Notes under the pieces: model-generated
Told to the model about the DNA's origin: nothing
The model's database searches: none
Seen by the model: the letters and a program-made list of their open reading frames with translations, nothing else
Made by a program: the position numbers and the translations under genes
Shown here: piece by piece, positions 56,996-64,000 of the stretch
Numbering within the stretch: position 1 is the stretch's first letter
Layout of the letters: every line of letters starts with the position of its first letter
NCBI RefSeq assembly: GCF_900100275.1
Contig: NZ_FNET01000001.1
Location: 744,001 to 808,000 of the forward strand
Direction: 5' to 3'
DNA from: Lentzea albidocapillata subsp. violacea
GTDB taxonomy: Bacteria; Actinomycetota; Actinomycetes; Mycobacteriales; Pseudonocardiaceae
Length of the DNA: 64,000 bases

Positions 56996-58365
56996 GCAGT
57001 CAGCTGACGCTTGTCGGGTTTGCCGCTGGGAGCGACGGGTGGTTCGGAGATCGCGGTGACCCGCACAGGAGCGCAGGCCGCGCCCAGCCGTTCGGTCACG
57101 AGCTTCCGGATCTCGTCGAGTCCGGGGACGCGGCCGGCTTTCGGGACCACGAAGGCGTGCACGGCCTCGCCGGTCTCGTCGTCCGGTACCGCGACGACGT
57201 AGGCCTCGGCCACGTCCGGGTGCTCGGCGATGACCTGCTCGATCGGGCCGGCGTAGTGCAGGTTCGCGTTGACGATCACGACGTCGCGGGCCCGGCCGGT
57301 CAGGCGCAGGTAGCCGAGGTCGTCGAACCGGCCGAGGTCGCGGGTGCGGACCCAGCCGTCGACGAAGACCTCGGCCGACTCCTCCGGGTTGCCCCAGTAG
57401 CCGCAGGCCTGGCCCGGCGTGCGGACGAAGAGCTCGCCGTCGCGGATCTCCACGTCCACGGGCGGTTTTCCCACTGTGCCAGGGGGATCGTCCGGTGTGG
57501 CCATCGAGATCATGCCGGTCTCGGTCTGGCCGTAACCGTGGAACAGCACCGGTCCCAGGGTGTCCAGGGCCTCGCGGTGCCGATCGGGAGTCAGGGGAGA
57601 GCCGGACACCAGCAGCGCTCGCAACGTCGACAGGTCGGCGGGTGCGCGCTTCTGGGAGGCGACGAGTTTCGCCAGGCCGGGCACGGTGATCACGCGTGCC
57701 GTGGCCCGGAGACGGGTGATCGCGTCGGCCGGGTCGTCCGCGACGACGACCGTGCCTCCTGCCGTGAGGGTCAGGACCGCGTACTCGAACATCACCTGGC
57801 TCGACAGGGAACCGAATACGAGGTACCGGTCGAGTCGTGAGGCCAGCTCCCGGATCGCGGGAGGCCAGGCGTCGGGACGGGTGGTCCAGGCATCGGTCAT
57901 GGACGCGTAGGTCTGGGCGCAGGCCTTCGGAGCGCCCGTGCTGCCGCTGGTGTGGATGAGCCGCGCGATGTCATTGGGACGGCCGTCGCACCGCAGGGGT
58001 CCGGGTGAGGAGGCGAGCAGATCGGTGAGGTCGGCGTCCCAGAGCACGAGCTTGATGTCCAGGCTCAGCAGGTGCTCGACCTGCGCGTCCGTCAGTCCCG
58101 GCCGCACCCCGGCCACCCGCGCGCCCACCGCGTGGGCCGCCAGGATCGTCGCGAACGCCTCTACGGTCACGCCGAGCAGCAGCGCGACGCCGTCACCGGG
58201 GCCAAGTCCCTTGCCGCGCAACCCGTTCGCGATACGCGCGACCAGGTCGAGCAACTCCGTGCCGGTCACCACGCGGGTGCCGTGCTCGAACACCGGCCGG
58301 TCCGCGGCGGCGCCGAGCACGTCGAACACCGCCCGTGGGAACGGCTCGGCGTCACGCGCCGGCAA
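56992..58365 (-). CDS. AMP-forming acyl-CoA synthetase-like ligase
   Basis: A 457-residue ANL-superfamily enzyme. It has the phosphate loop LIHTSGSTGAPKACAQT, FHGYGQTETGMIS, the Asp in WVRTRDLGRFDDLGYLRLTG and the hinge RARDVVIVNANLHYAGPIEQ. The catalytic Lys is in PSGKPDKRQL at the C-terminus. It should activate an aryl or alkyl carboxylate as adenylate and CoA thioester, plausibly a cinnamate or coumarate from the ammonia-lyase. The TTG start overlaps the upstream gene by 14 bases. Confidence 0.88.
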   Translation of the reverse strand: MPARDAEPFPRAVFDVLGAAADRPVFEHGTRVVTGTELLDLVARIANGLRGKGLGPGDGVALLLGVTVEAFATILAAHAVGARVAGVRPGLTDAQVEHLLSLDIKLVLWDADLTDLLASSPGPLRCDGRPNDIARLIHTSGSTGAPKACAQTYASMTDAWTTRPDAWPPAIRELASRLDRYLVFGSLSSQVMFEYAVLTLTAGGTVVVADDPADAITRLRATARVITVPGLAKLVASQKRAPADLSTLRALLVSGSPLTPDRHREALDTLGPVLFHGYGQTETGMISMATPDDPPGTVGKPPVDVEIRDGELFVRTPGQACGYWGNPEESAEVFVDGWVRTRDLGRFDDLGYLRLTGRARDVVIVNANLHYAGPIEQVIAEHPDVAEAYVVAVPDDETGEAVHAFVVPKAGRVPGLDEIRKLVTERLGAACAPVRVTAISEPPVAPSGKPDKRQLTA

Positions 58366-59896
58366 GGCATTCCTTCACGAACACGCCGAGCGGCTGCTGG
58401 TGCACCTCCGGCAGGTCCCAGTGGTTCTCCAGGTTCTCGGCCAGGTGGTGCGTCGCGGCGAGCACGCCGTGCCGGTAGTAGCGGACCACCGGGTGCAGGT
58501 AGCTCGCGTCGGCCGCGTGCACGGGGTCGTTCTCGGCGACGCGGGGAATGCTGATGTCGAACGGGTCGACGGTGTCGTGGTCGGGCCCGTACTCGAGCGT
58601 CGCGACGAACCGGTGCTCGGCCGGGCCGAGACCGCCGTCCGCCACGAACGCGACCGGCACCTCCTCGGAGTACCGCGCGGCGGCGCCGTCGACGCTCACG
58701 ACGTCGCCCATGACCGCGAACTGCTGCCACAGGCACGACGACCTGTTCACCCTGGCGATGACGGCCTCGCTGATCGCCTCGGGCGAGAGCTCCAGATCGG
58801 TGCCCTGCCACGGGGTGCCGTGGTTGCGGGCGCTCAGCACGCGGTGCAGCGCGCGGGCGCCGTAGCGGAAGCCGTGGATGAACCCGCTGGTCGACTTCTT
58901 GAAGTCGCGCGACTGCGTGATGGTGCCCGCGAAGTACAGCCCGGGGATGTTCGCCGACTCGAACGCCGAGGTCTGCCGCGGGAAGCGGTCCTTGATGATC
59001 AGCGCCGGACGGCAGTTCTCCGCGAAGATCGAGGCGTCGAACTGGAACCCGGTGCACGCGATGATGCGGTCGTACTCCAGTTCGCGGACGTTCTCGACCG
59101 TGCGCGCGTAGCGGAACTGGATCCGGAAGCCGCCTTCGGGCCGTTGCTCGATGCGTTCGACCGTGCCGTCGATGACCGCGTTCTCGGACTTGAGCTGGTA
59201 GGTGTCCAGGAAGTTGTTGTTCACCGCCCGCAGGTGCCCGACGTAGTGCGTCTGCCAGGCGAGCTTCACCGAGTGCGGCCCGGCGACGTGGATGACGGCG
59301 GCGTGCTCCACCAGCGCGTCGGCGGTCTCGAAGCCCGAGTTGCCCTTGCCGATCACGAGCACCCGTTGTCCGGTGAACGACTCCGGATCCGTGTCGAACG
59401 TGTCGTAGCGCTCGGCGTGCTCTATGCCGGGGATCGGCGGCACGTACAGCTGCGAGACCCCGGTGGCCATCACGAGGTTCCCGGCGTGCCACGTCCGTCC
59501 ACTGTGGTCGGTGACCGCGAACCCGTCGTCGTCGCGCGAGATGCTGGTGACATCGACGTCGTAGTGGACCTTGAGGTTCGCCGCGCAGTCCTGGAAGTAG
59601 CGGACGATGTCGTCGGCATCCGGGAAGTACCGGGGCGTGTAGCGGGTGAAGAGGAGCTCGGGGTCGTCGAGCAGCAGCGAGTTCCAGTCCATCCGCATCC
59701 GCTGCTCGGGATCGGTGAACCCGGTGTGGACCTTGTTGATGGAGATGAGCTTGCGGTGCCGCGGGTAGCGGGTGAAGAACGTGCCGGCCCCGCTGCCGCG
59801 TTCCAGGACGGCGTAGTCGCGACCGTCCCGCTCGAGCAGTGCGGCGAGCTGCAAACCGGCCGGTCCCGCGCCGATGATCAGGTAGTCGTGAGCCAT
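58352..59896 (-). CDS. FOXRED2-like flavin monooxygenase (copy 2)
   Basis: A 514-residue FAD/NADPH protein, homologous end to end with the one at 55430. It has LIIGAGPAGLQLAALLERDG, FFTRYPRHRKLISINKVHTG, RVLVIGKGNSGFETADALVE and NNNFLDTYQLKSENAVIDG. The first gene of the leftward operon, it is divergent from the ammonia-lyase gene. ATG 59896 is close to a TAGCTT -10-like box at its upstream side. Two copies imply two distinct oxygenation steps or a heteromer. Confidence 0.87.
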   Translation of the reverse strand: MAHDYLIIGAGPAGLQLAALLERDGRDYAVLERGSGAGTFFTRYPRHRKLISINKVHTGFTDPEQRMRMDWNSLLLDDPELLFTRYTPRYFPDADDIVRYFQDCAANLKVHYDVDVTSISRDDDGFAVTDHSGRTWHAGNLVMATGVSQLYVPPIPGIEHAERYDTFDTDPESFTGQRVLVIGKGNSGFETADALVEHAAVIHVAGPHSVKLAWQTHYVGHLRAVNNNFLDTYQLKSENAVIDGTVERIEQRPEGGFRIQFRYARTVENVRELEYDRIIACTGFQFDASIFAENCRPALIIKDRFPRQTSAFESANIPGLYFAGTITQSRDFKKSTSGFIHGFRYGARALHRVLSARNHGTPWQGTDLELSPEAISEAVIARVNRSSCLWQQFAVMGDVVSVDGAAARYSEEVPVAFVADGGLGPAEHRFVATLEYGPDHDTVDPFDISIPRVAENDPVHAADASYLHPVVRYYRHGVLAATHHLAENLENHWDLPEVHQQPLGVFVKECLAGA

Positions 59897-59916
59897 GGAC
59901 GGGGAAGCTACCCACG

Positions 59917-59940
59917 CGATCTCAGAGTTTTCTGAGATCG
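59917..59940. promoter_or_regulatory. operator palindrome in the cluster's divergent promoter
   Basis: CGATCTCAGA-GTTT-TCTGAGATCG is a perfect 10+10 inverted repeat at 59917-59940. It sits 20 bases from each start codon and overlaps the presumed -35 regions of both transcripts, so one regulator could control both directions. Confidence 0.7.
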
Positions 59941-59959
59941 GCTGCCTACCGTCCGTGCG

Positions 59960-61456
59960 GTGACCACGACCGCCTCAGACACGTCCGTGGACCTGGGTTC
60001 GCCCCTGACCGTTCCGCACCTTCAGCGTGCTTCCGGGCCGCTACCCGTGCTCGTCGGATCCGACGTGCTCGACCGAGTCGAACGAGGCCGCGCCTACCTG
60101 CGCACGGTCCTGGCCGACGACGAGCGCCCGGTGTACGGCGCCAAGACCGGGTTCGGCGCCCTGGTGGGCTTCGCGGGCAGATCCACCGAAGCCGACCAAT
60201 GCGACAACACCCTCGCACACCTCGGCGCGGGCCAAGGCCCCGACCTGCCCCTGGACATCGCCCGAGCCGCACTCCTCGTGCGCACCTGGTCCCTGGCGCA
60301 GGGCCTGTCCGGCGTGTCCGCGCACGTCGTCGCGGGCCTGTCCGCGATGTTCGCGACGACGTTCGTCCCGGCCATCCCGCGTTACGGCTCCGTCGGCGCC
60401 AGCGGAGACCTCATCCCGCTCGCCTACGCCGCCCAGGCGTTGCGCGGCCGCGGGCACGCCTACCTCGACGGCGTCCGCCTCCCCGCCGCGGACGCCCTGA
60501 CCTCCGCCGGGCTCTCACCGTTGCAACTGGACGGCCGCGACGCCCTGGCCCTGGTCAACGGCACCTCCGTCACGACCGCGGCGCTGGCCCTCGCCCTGTC
60601 GTCCGTGCGTTCCTCGCACCGGGCCCTGGCCGACCTGACGTGCCTGCTGGTCGACGTCGTCGGCGCCGATCCCGGCTTCACCGACCCACGCCTGATCTCC
60701 GCGTTCGGCCATCCCGGAGCGGTGACGGTGGCGTCGTGGATGCGTGCCATGCTCGACGGCACCACGCCCAGCGGCCTGCGCGCGCTGCAGGAGCCGTACA
60801 GCATCCGCTGCGCACCCCAGCTCCTCGGCGCCGCCGAGGACGCCCTGCGCTACGCCGACAGCGTCGTCGCCTCGGACCTGGGCGGCGTCAGCGACAACCC
60901 GCTGTTCTTCCCGGACGACGACCTCGTCGCCCACGGCGGCAACTTCTTCGGCCAGCCCGCGGCGTTCGCCGCCGACGTCCTGGCCATCGTCACGGCCTCC
61001 CTCGGCAACCTGGCCGAACGCCAGCTCGACCTGCTCGTCGACCCGGCCCGCAACACCGGTCTCCCACCCATGCTCGCCGCCGGACCAGGCCGCCAACACG
61101 GACTGCAGGGCGTCCAACTGGCCACGACGGCGTTCGTCGCCGAGATCCGGCGCGGTGTCCTGCCGGCCAGCACGCAGAGCCTGCCGACCAACCTGCACAA
61201 CCAGGACGTCGTTCCGTTCGGCACCCAGGCCGCGCTGCGCGCCTACGACCTCGCGGAGTTGCTGCGCCTGCTGTGCGGTTCGCTCGCACTGGGGCTGCGC
61301 CAGGCCGTGCACGTGGGCGGCCGCCGGCCTACGGCACCGCGGTGCGCGGCGTTGCTGGACGCGCTGGCTGCGGCCATCGAACCGGTGGACCCGGACCGGC
61401 CGCTGGACGCGGACGTCCGGGTGGCGGCGGAGGTGGTGGTCAGCCGGCAGTGGTGA
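59960..61456 (+). CDS. aromatic amino acid ammonia-lyase (MIO family), tyrosine-type motif
   Basis: A 498-residue MIO lyase. The self-cyclising ASG is in RYGSVGASGDLIPLAYAAQA, the catalytic Tyr is in VYGAKTGFGALVG, and the Asn/Gln segments are ALVNGTSV and LPTNLHNQDVVPFGTQ. The substrate-selectivity segment NTLAHLGAGQG carries His-Leu, the pair seen in tyrosine ammonia-lyases (HutH has Ser-His, plant PAL Phe-Leu). It therefore probably makes p-coumarate from tyrosine; an aminomutase role cannot be excluded. The GTG start follows TACCGT, a leaderless -10. Confidence 0.88.
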   Translation: MTTTASDTSVDLGSPLTVPHLQRASGPLPVLVGSDVLDRVERGRAYLRTVLADDERPVYGAKTGFGALVGFAGRSTEADQCDNTLAHLGAGQGPDLPLDIARAALLVRTWSLAQGLSGVSAHVVAGLSAMFATTFVPAIPRYGSVGASGDLIPLAYAAQALRGRGHAYLDGVRLPAADALTSAGLSPLQLDGRDALALVNGTSVTTAALALALSSVRSSHRALADLTCLLVDVVGADPGFTDPRLISAFGHPGAVTVASWMRAMLDGTTPSGLRALQEPYSIRCAPQLLGAAEDALRYADSVVASDLGGVSDNPLFFPDDDLVAHGGNFFGQPAAFAADVLAIVTASLGNLAERQLDLLVDPARNTGLPPMLAAGPGRQHGLQGVQLATTAFVAEIRRGVLPASTQSLPTNLHNQDVVPFGTQAALRAYDLAELLRLLCGSLALGLRQAVHVGGRRPTAPRCAALLDALAAAIEPVDPDRPLDADVRVAAEVVVSRQW

Positions 61457-62705
61457 GGGGAGCGTCTCGCGGGCAGGCGCGGGCGATCCGCTCCCGCACC
61501 GCCGGCACGCCGGCCCCCGCCACCGGAATCCGCAGCGTGAACCGAGCCCCCAGCCCGGGCCGTCCCACGGCCTCCACCGTCCCGCCGTGCCCGGTCACGA
61601 TCTCCCGCACCAGCGCGAGCCCCAGGCCGAACCGCCCCTCACCCGCTCCCCGGTGGAACCGCTCGAACAACCGCTCCGCCTGCCCGGCCTCGAACCCCTC
61701 ACCGTCGTCCGCCACGACGAGCTCGGCCACCCCGCCGCCGGTCCGCACGGCCACCGAGATCCGCCCGCCCTCCGGCGTGTGCCGGACGGCGTTGGCCAGC
61801 AGCTCGTCGACGGCCCGCCGCAGCCCGGTCTCGATGCCCTGGACCACCACCGGGTGTCCGGGATGGTCCAGCGACAACGTGATCCGCCGCTCGGCGGCGC
61901 GTTCGGTCTCGCCCACCACCGCGGCCTCCGCGACATCGGCCAGGTCCACGGGCTTGCCGTCGAGCCGCTGCGGAAGCTGTGCGGAGGCCAGCAGGTCGTC
62001 CACCACGTCGGCGAGGCCGCGGATCGACCTGGCCAGTGCGTCGAGGTCGGTCCGCTGGTCGTCGGGCAGGTGGGAGGCGAGCAGTTGGGCGCGCAGGTAC
62101 GCGCGGGCGATCGGGGTGCGCAGCTCGTGGCTCGCGTCGGTGACGAACCGGCGTTGCCGCGCCAGCGCTTCCGCCAGGGGCCCGACCGTGCGGCGGCTGA
62201 TGCCCAGGCCGATCAGCGCTGCCACGAGCAGGCCGCAGACCAGTGCGATCGCCAGTGCTTGCAGCAGGTGCGCGCGGTCGGCTAGCTGGTAGCGCATGTC
62301 GAACACCGCCTGCACCGTCGTGCCGTCCGCGCCGGGTGCGGTGAGCACGCGGTACTCCGTGCCGTTCGCGGTGATGTCGCGCGGTATGGCGGTGCCCGAC
62401 CTGTGCACCGCGTCGATGTCGTCGCGCAGCGGGAACCCGTCCGGCACCGGGAGCTCGCCCTCGTGCAGCACGCCGTCCTCCAGAACGAACACCCACGCGC
62501 ACCGGGGCGCGATGCCCGGCACGCCGTACAGGGCGTTGTAGCGGAGTTCGCGCGACACCTGGGTTTCCTGCGCGTGGGCGATGACGACGTACGCGATCGC
62601 GCCGACGAACGCGATCATCAGCGTGATCGCCAGGCCCACCAGCACGCTGACCCGCAGCCGCGCCCGGCGGACCTCCGCGCGCTCCGCCTCCGCCCACGAC
62701 CTCAC
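61440..62705 (-). CDS. sensor histidine kinase
   Basis: A 421-residue HK with two membrane helices (about 20-42 and 155-180) flanking an extracytoplasmic sensor. Then come the H-box RRFVTDASHELRTPIARAYL, the N-box GLRRAVDELLANAVRHTPEG and the G-boxes VVADDGEGFEAG and GLGLALVREIVTGHGG. It is paired with the overlapping upstream response regulator (GTGA). It converges on the ammonia-lyase gene with a 17-base overlap. Confidence 0.92.
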   Translation of the reverse strand: MRSWAEAERAEVRRARLRVSVLVGLAITLMIAFVGAIAYVVIAHAQETQVSRELRYNALYGVPGIAPRCAWVFVLEDGVLHEGELPVPDGFPLRDDIDAVHRSGTAIPRDITANGTEYRVLTAPGADGTTVQAVFDMRYQLADRAHLLQALAIALVCGLLVAALIGLGISRRTVGPLAEALARQRRFVTDASHELRTPIARAYLRAQLLASHLPDDQRTDLDALARSIRGLADVVDDLLASAQLPQRLDGKPVDLADVAEAAVVGETERAAERRITLSLDHPGHPVVVQGIETGLRRAVDELLANAVRHTPEGGRISVAVRTGGGVAELVVADDGEGFEAGQAERLFERFHRGAGEGRFGLGLALVREIVTGHGGTVEAVGRPGLGARFTLRIPVAGAGVPAVRERIARACPRDAPLTTAG

Positions 62706-63391
62706 AGCGCCCCCAGCCGGTAGCCGATGCCCTGAACCGTCAGCACGACCGAACGTCCCACCTTCGAGCGCAGGTAGTGCACGTAGGTGTCCACAATGGA
62801 CTGGGAGGGCGCGTCGCAGAACACCGTGCGCCGCAACGCCGCCCGCGTGTGCACCGTCTCGGGATGCGTGGCGAGCACCCGCAGCAGCGCGAACTCCCTG
62901 GTGGTGAGCGGCACCTTCTCACCGTCGGGCAGCACGACCTGGTGTTGTTCGAGCTCCAGGCGGCCGGCGCCGATGCGCAGCACCACGGCCAGTTCCGCGG
63001 CCCGCCGGCACAGCGCCCGCAGCCGCGCGGTCAGCTCGCCCAGGTCGAACGGCTTGGCGAGGTAGTCGTCGGCGCCGGCGTCGAGGCCGTCGATCCGGTC
63101 GTGCACCGACCCCATCGCGGTGAGCATCAGCGCCTGCGTCCGCACGGACCGGGAACGCAACCGGGACACCAGGTCCAGCCCGTCGACGACCGGCAGGACT
63201 CGGTCGATCACGACCACGTCGTAGGGCCGGGTGAGTGCGAGGTGCAGGCCGCGTTGCCCGTCGAAGGCGACGTCGACTTCGTACCCCTCGCCGCGCAGCA
63301 CCGCGGCGAGCAACTCCACCAGTTCCCGGTCGTCGTCCACGAGCAACAGCCGGAACCGGTGGACTGCCAGCGACTTCGTAGAGGCCCGCAC
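62702..63391 (-). CDS. OmpR-family response regulator
   Basis: A 229-residue regulator. The receiver domain has LLLVDDDREL, the phosphoacceptor Asp in VVVIDRVLPVVDGLDL, and the switch Lys in DYLAKPFDLGEL. A winged helix of the OmpR type follows (LTTREFALLRVLATHPETVH, then IVDTYVHYLRSKVGRSV). GTG 63391 is the most sensible start; the frame stays open upstream. It is coupled to the kinase. Its target is unknown, but it is next to the ammonia-lyase cluster. Confidence 0.9.
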   Translation of the reverse strand: MRASTKSLAVHRFRLLLVDDDRELVELLAAVLRGEGYEVDVAFDGQRGLHLALTRPYDVVVIDRVLPVVDGLDLVSRLRSRSVRTQALMLTAMGSVHDRIDGLDAGADDYLAKPFDLGELTARLRALCRRAAELAVVLRIGAGRLELEQHQVVLPDGEKVPLTTREFALLRVLATHPETVHTRAALRRTVFCDAPSQSIVDTYVHYLRSKVGRSVVLTVQGIGYRLGAL

Positions 63392-63552
63392 GAAGCCACG
63401 ATCGCACGTGATCAGCGTCGATTCAGGTGCCAACAGCCAACGGACAGGTTCACGGACGTGACCGAAAGGCTTGGTACGACGCAACTTCCCCGGTCGGACG
63501 GCTTCGGCGCACCCACGGCACCCGCCGGCGAAAGTTAAACATGTGAACCTCG

Positions 63553-63583
63553 GTCGTCGCGTGACCTGCGATCACGCGACGAC
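63553..63583 (-). terminator. terminator hairpin after the GH20-like gene
   Basis: A perfect 12-base stem (63553-63564 with 63572-63583) and 7-base loop lie 10 bases past the stop of the gene at the right edge. The remaining 63392-63552 holds the regulator's promoter region; I see no gene in it. Confidence 0.7.
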
Positions 63584-63593
63584 TGTGAACGAC

Positions 63594-64000
63594 CTACCAG
63601 GCGGGCGCGACGGCCGAGGCGGTGCGCAGTTCGCCGACCCAGCCCGCGGTCGCGATGGCGCGCAGGACGTCGTCCCCCTCGGCGAGCTTGCCGTGCGGGC
63701 CGAGGACGGCCGCGTCGCCGTGGTGCCAGCGGACCGGCAGCTTGCCGTGGCGTTCGAGCAGACCGGCGAACTTCGTCGTCAGCCTGGAGGTGCCGATGTG
63801 CACCCAGCGGCTCGGGAACAGCTCCAGCAACTCGGCCGTCGCCGGCCCGAGCTCGGGCACCACGGTGATGCCGTGATCGCGGCCGTACTCGACGAGGTCG
63901 CGCAGCGCGTCGGGATCACCGTCCGGGAAGACGTGCAGGACGTTGAGCTTGTAGGCGGCCATCCGGTCGATCGCCCTGCGCATCTCGGCCGGCGGCAGCA
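63594..64000 (-). CDS. GH20-like protein, C-terminal part, partial at window edge
   Basis: At least 135 residues, open at the right edge. MRRAIDRMAAYKLNVLHVFP matches the start of the GH20 (beta-N-acetylhexosaminidase) barrel, and ITVVPELGPATAELLELFPS the following PE loop. HIGTSRLTTKF stands where GH20 enzymes have HIGGDE, so the catalytic Asp-Glu pair is missing. It may be an inactive or repurposed GH20-like domain, or a decayed gene. The N-terminus lies outside the window. Confidence 0.55.
   Translation of the reverse strand, partial: LPPAEMRRAIDRMAAYKLNVLHVFPDGDPDALRDLVEYGRDHGITVVPELGPATAELLELFPSRWVHIGTSRLTTKFAGLLERHGKLPVRWHHGDAAVLGPHGKLAEGDDVLRAIATAGWVGELRTASAVAPAW

Overview
This is high-GC (about 70%) chromosomal DNA with dense, often overlapping genes and frequent GTG/TTG starts. 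Many putative leaderless promoters have a -10 about 7 bases before the start codon. An MptB-type mannosyltransferase beside Lnt, an Rpf-like transglycosylase, AlkB-rubredoxin, family 2 carbohydrate-binding modules with Thr-rich linkers and a rifampicin-monooxygenase homologue together suggest an actinomycete, most likely Pseudonocardiales (a Lentzea/Saccharothrix/Amycolatopsis-type organism). The genus is inference. I see no tRNA, rRNA, CRISPR array, IS element or prophage.

Region 1 (1-15 kb) looks like a general-stress region. It has a rifampicin-monooxygenase-like flavoprotein next to a MerR/SulP deletion remnant, two GCS2-family carboxylate-amine ligases, a CPA1 antiporter, a large katE catalase coupled to an ankyrin protein, a DUF4383 membrane protein, a zinc alcohol dehydrogenase, a HemK-like methyltransferase, a CDGSH protein and a heme-oxygenase-fold iron redox enzyme. 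Several of these have stress-sigma-like promoters (GTTN, 14-16 bases, GGGTAY), so they may form one regulon. An Rpf-like LysM protein, a DUF2795 protein and a threonine-dehydratase-like enzyme follow.

Region 2 (15-24 kb) holds modABC, an HD-domain protein, a PaaK-like ligase, an LLM flavin oxidoreductase, a NYN/LOTUS protein, and a TetR regulator divergent from a YdcZ-type transporter with a paired operator. A C-terminal scrap of a flavin amine oxidase is also present. Region 3 (24-28.4 kb) encodes two coupled secreted beta-helix proteins with CBM2 modules that share an 84-base identical tract.

Region 4 (28-44.4 kb) is accessory metabolism and regulation: EamA exporter, CGNR regulator, aldehyde dehydrogenase/TetR, BMP lipoprotein, a plasmid-transfer-like membrane protein, MerR with a VIT/VWA protein, an AlkB-rubredoxin fusion with TetR and SDR, and an SDR divergent from an MmyB-type regulator. 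Region 5 (44.5-52 kb) is cell-surface biology: a sigma factor fused to a zinc finger, a membrane helix and an extracellular CAP domain, then MptB, Lnt, a choice-of-anchor-B/P-domain protein and a secreted His/Met-rich protein.

Region 6 (51.9-61.5 kb) is the most interesting. An MIO ammonia-lyase is divergent from a tightly overlapping operon encoding two FOXRED2-like flavin monooxygenases, an AMP-forming ligase, an FMN alpha-hydroxy-acid oxidase and an unusual P450, with a CPA2 antiporter as probable last gene. A 10+10 palindrome sits in the shared promoter. There is no PKS or NRPS, and I do not recognise the pathway. A two-component system and the end of a degenerate GH20-like protein close the window.
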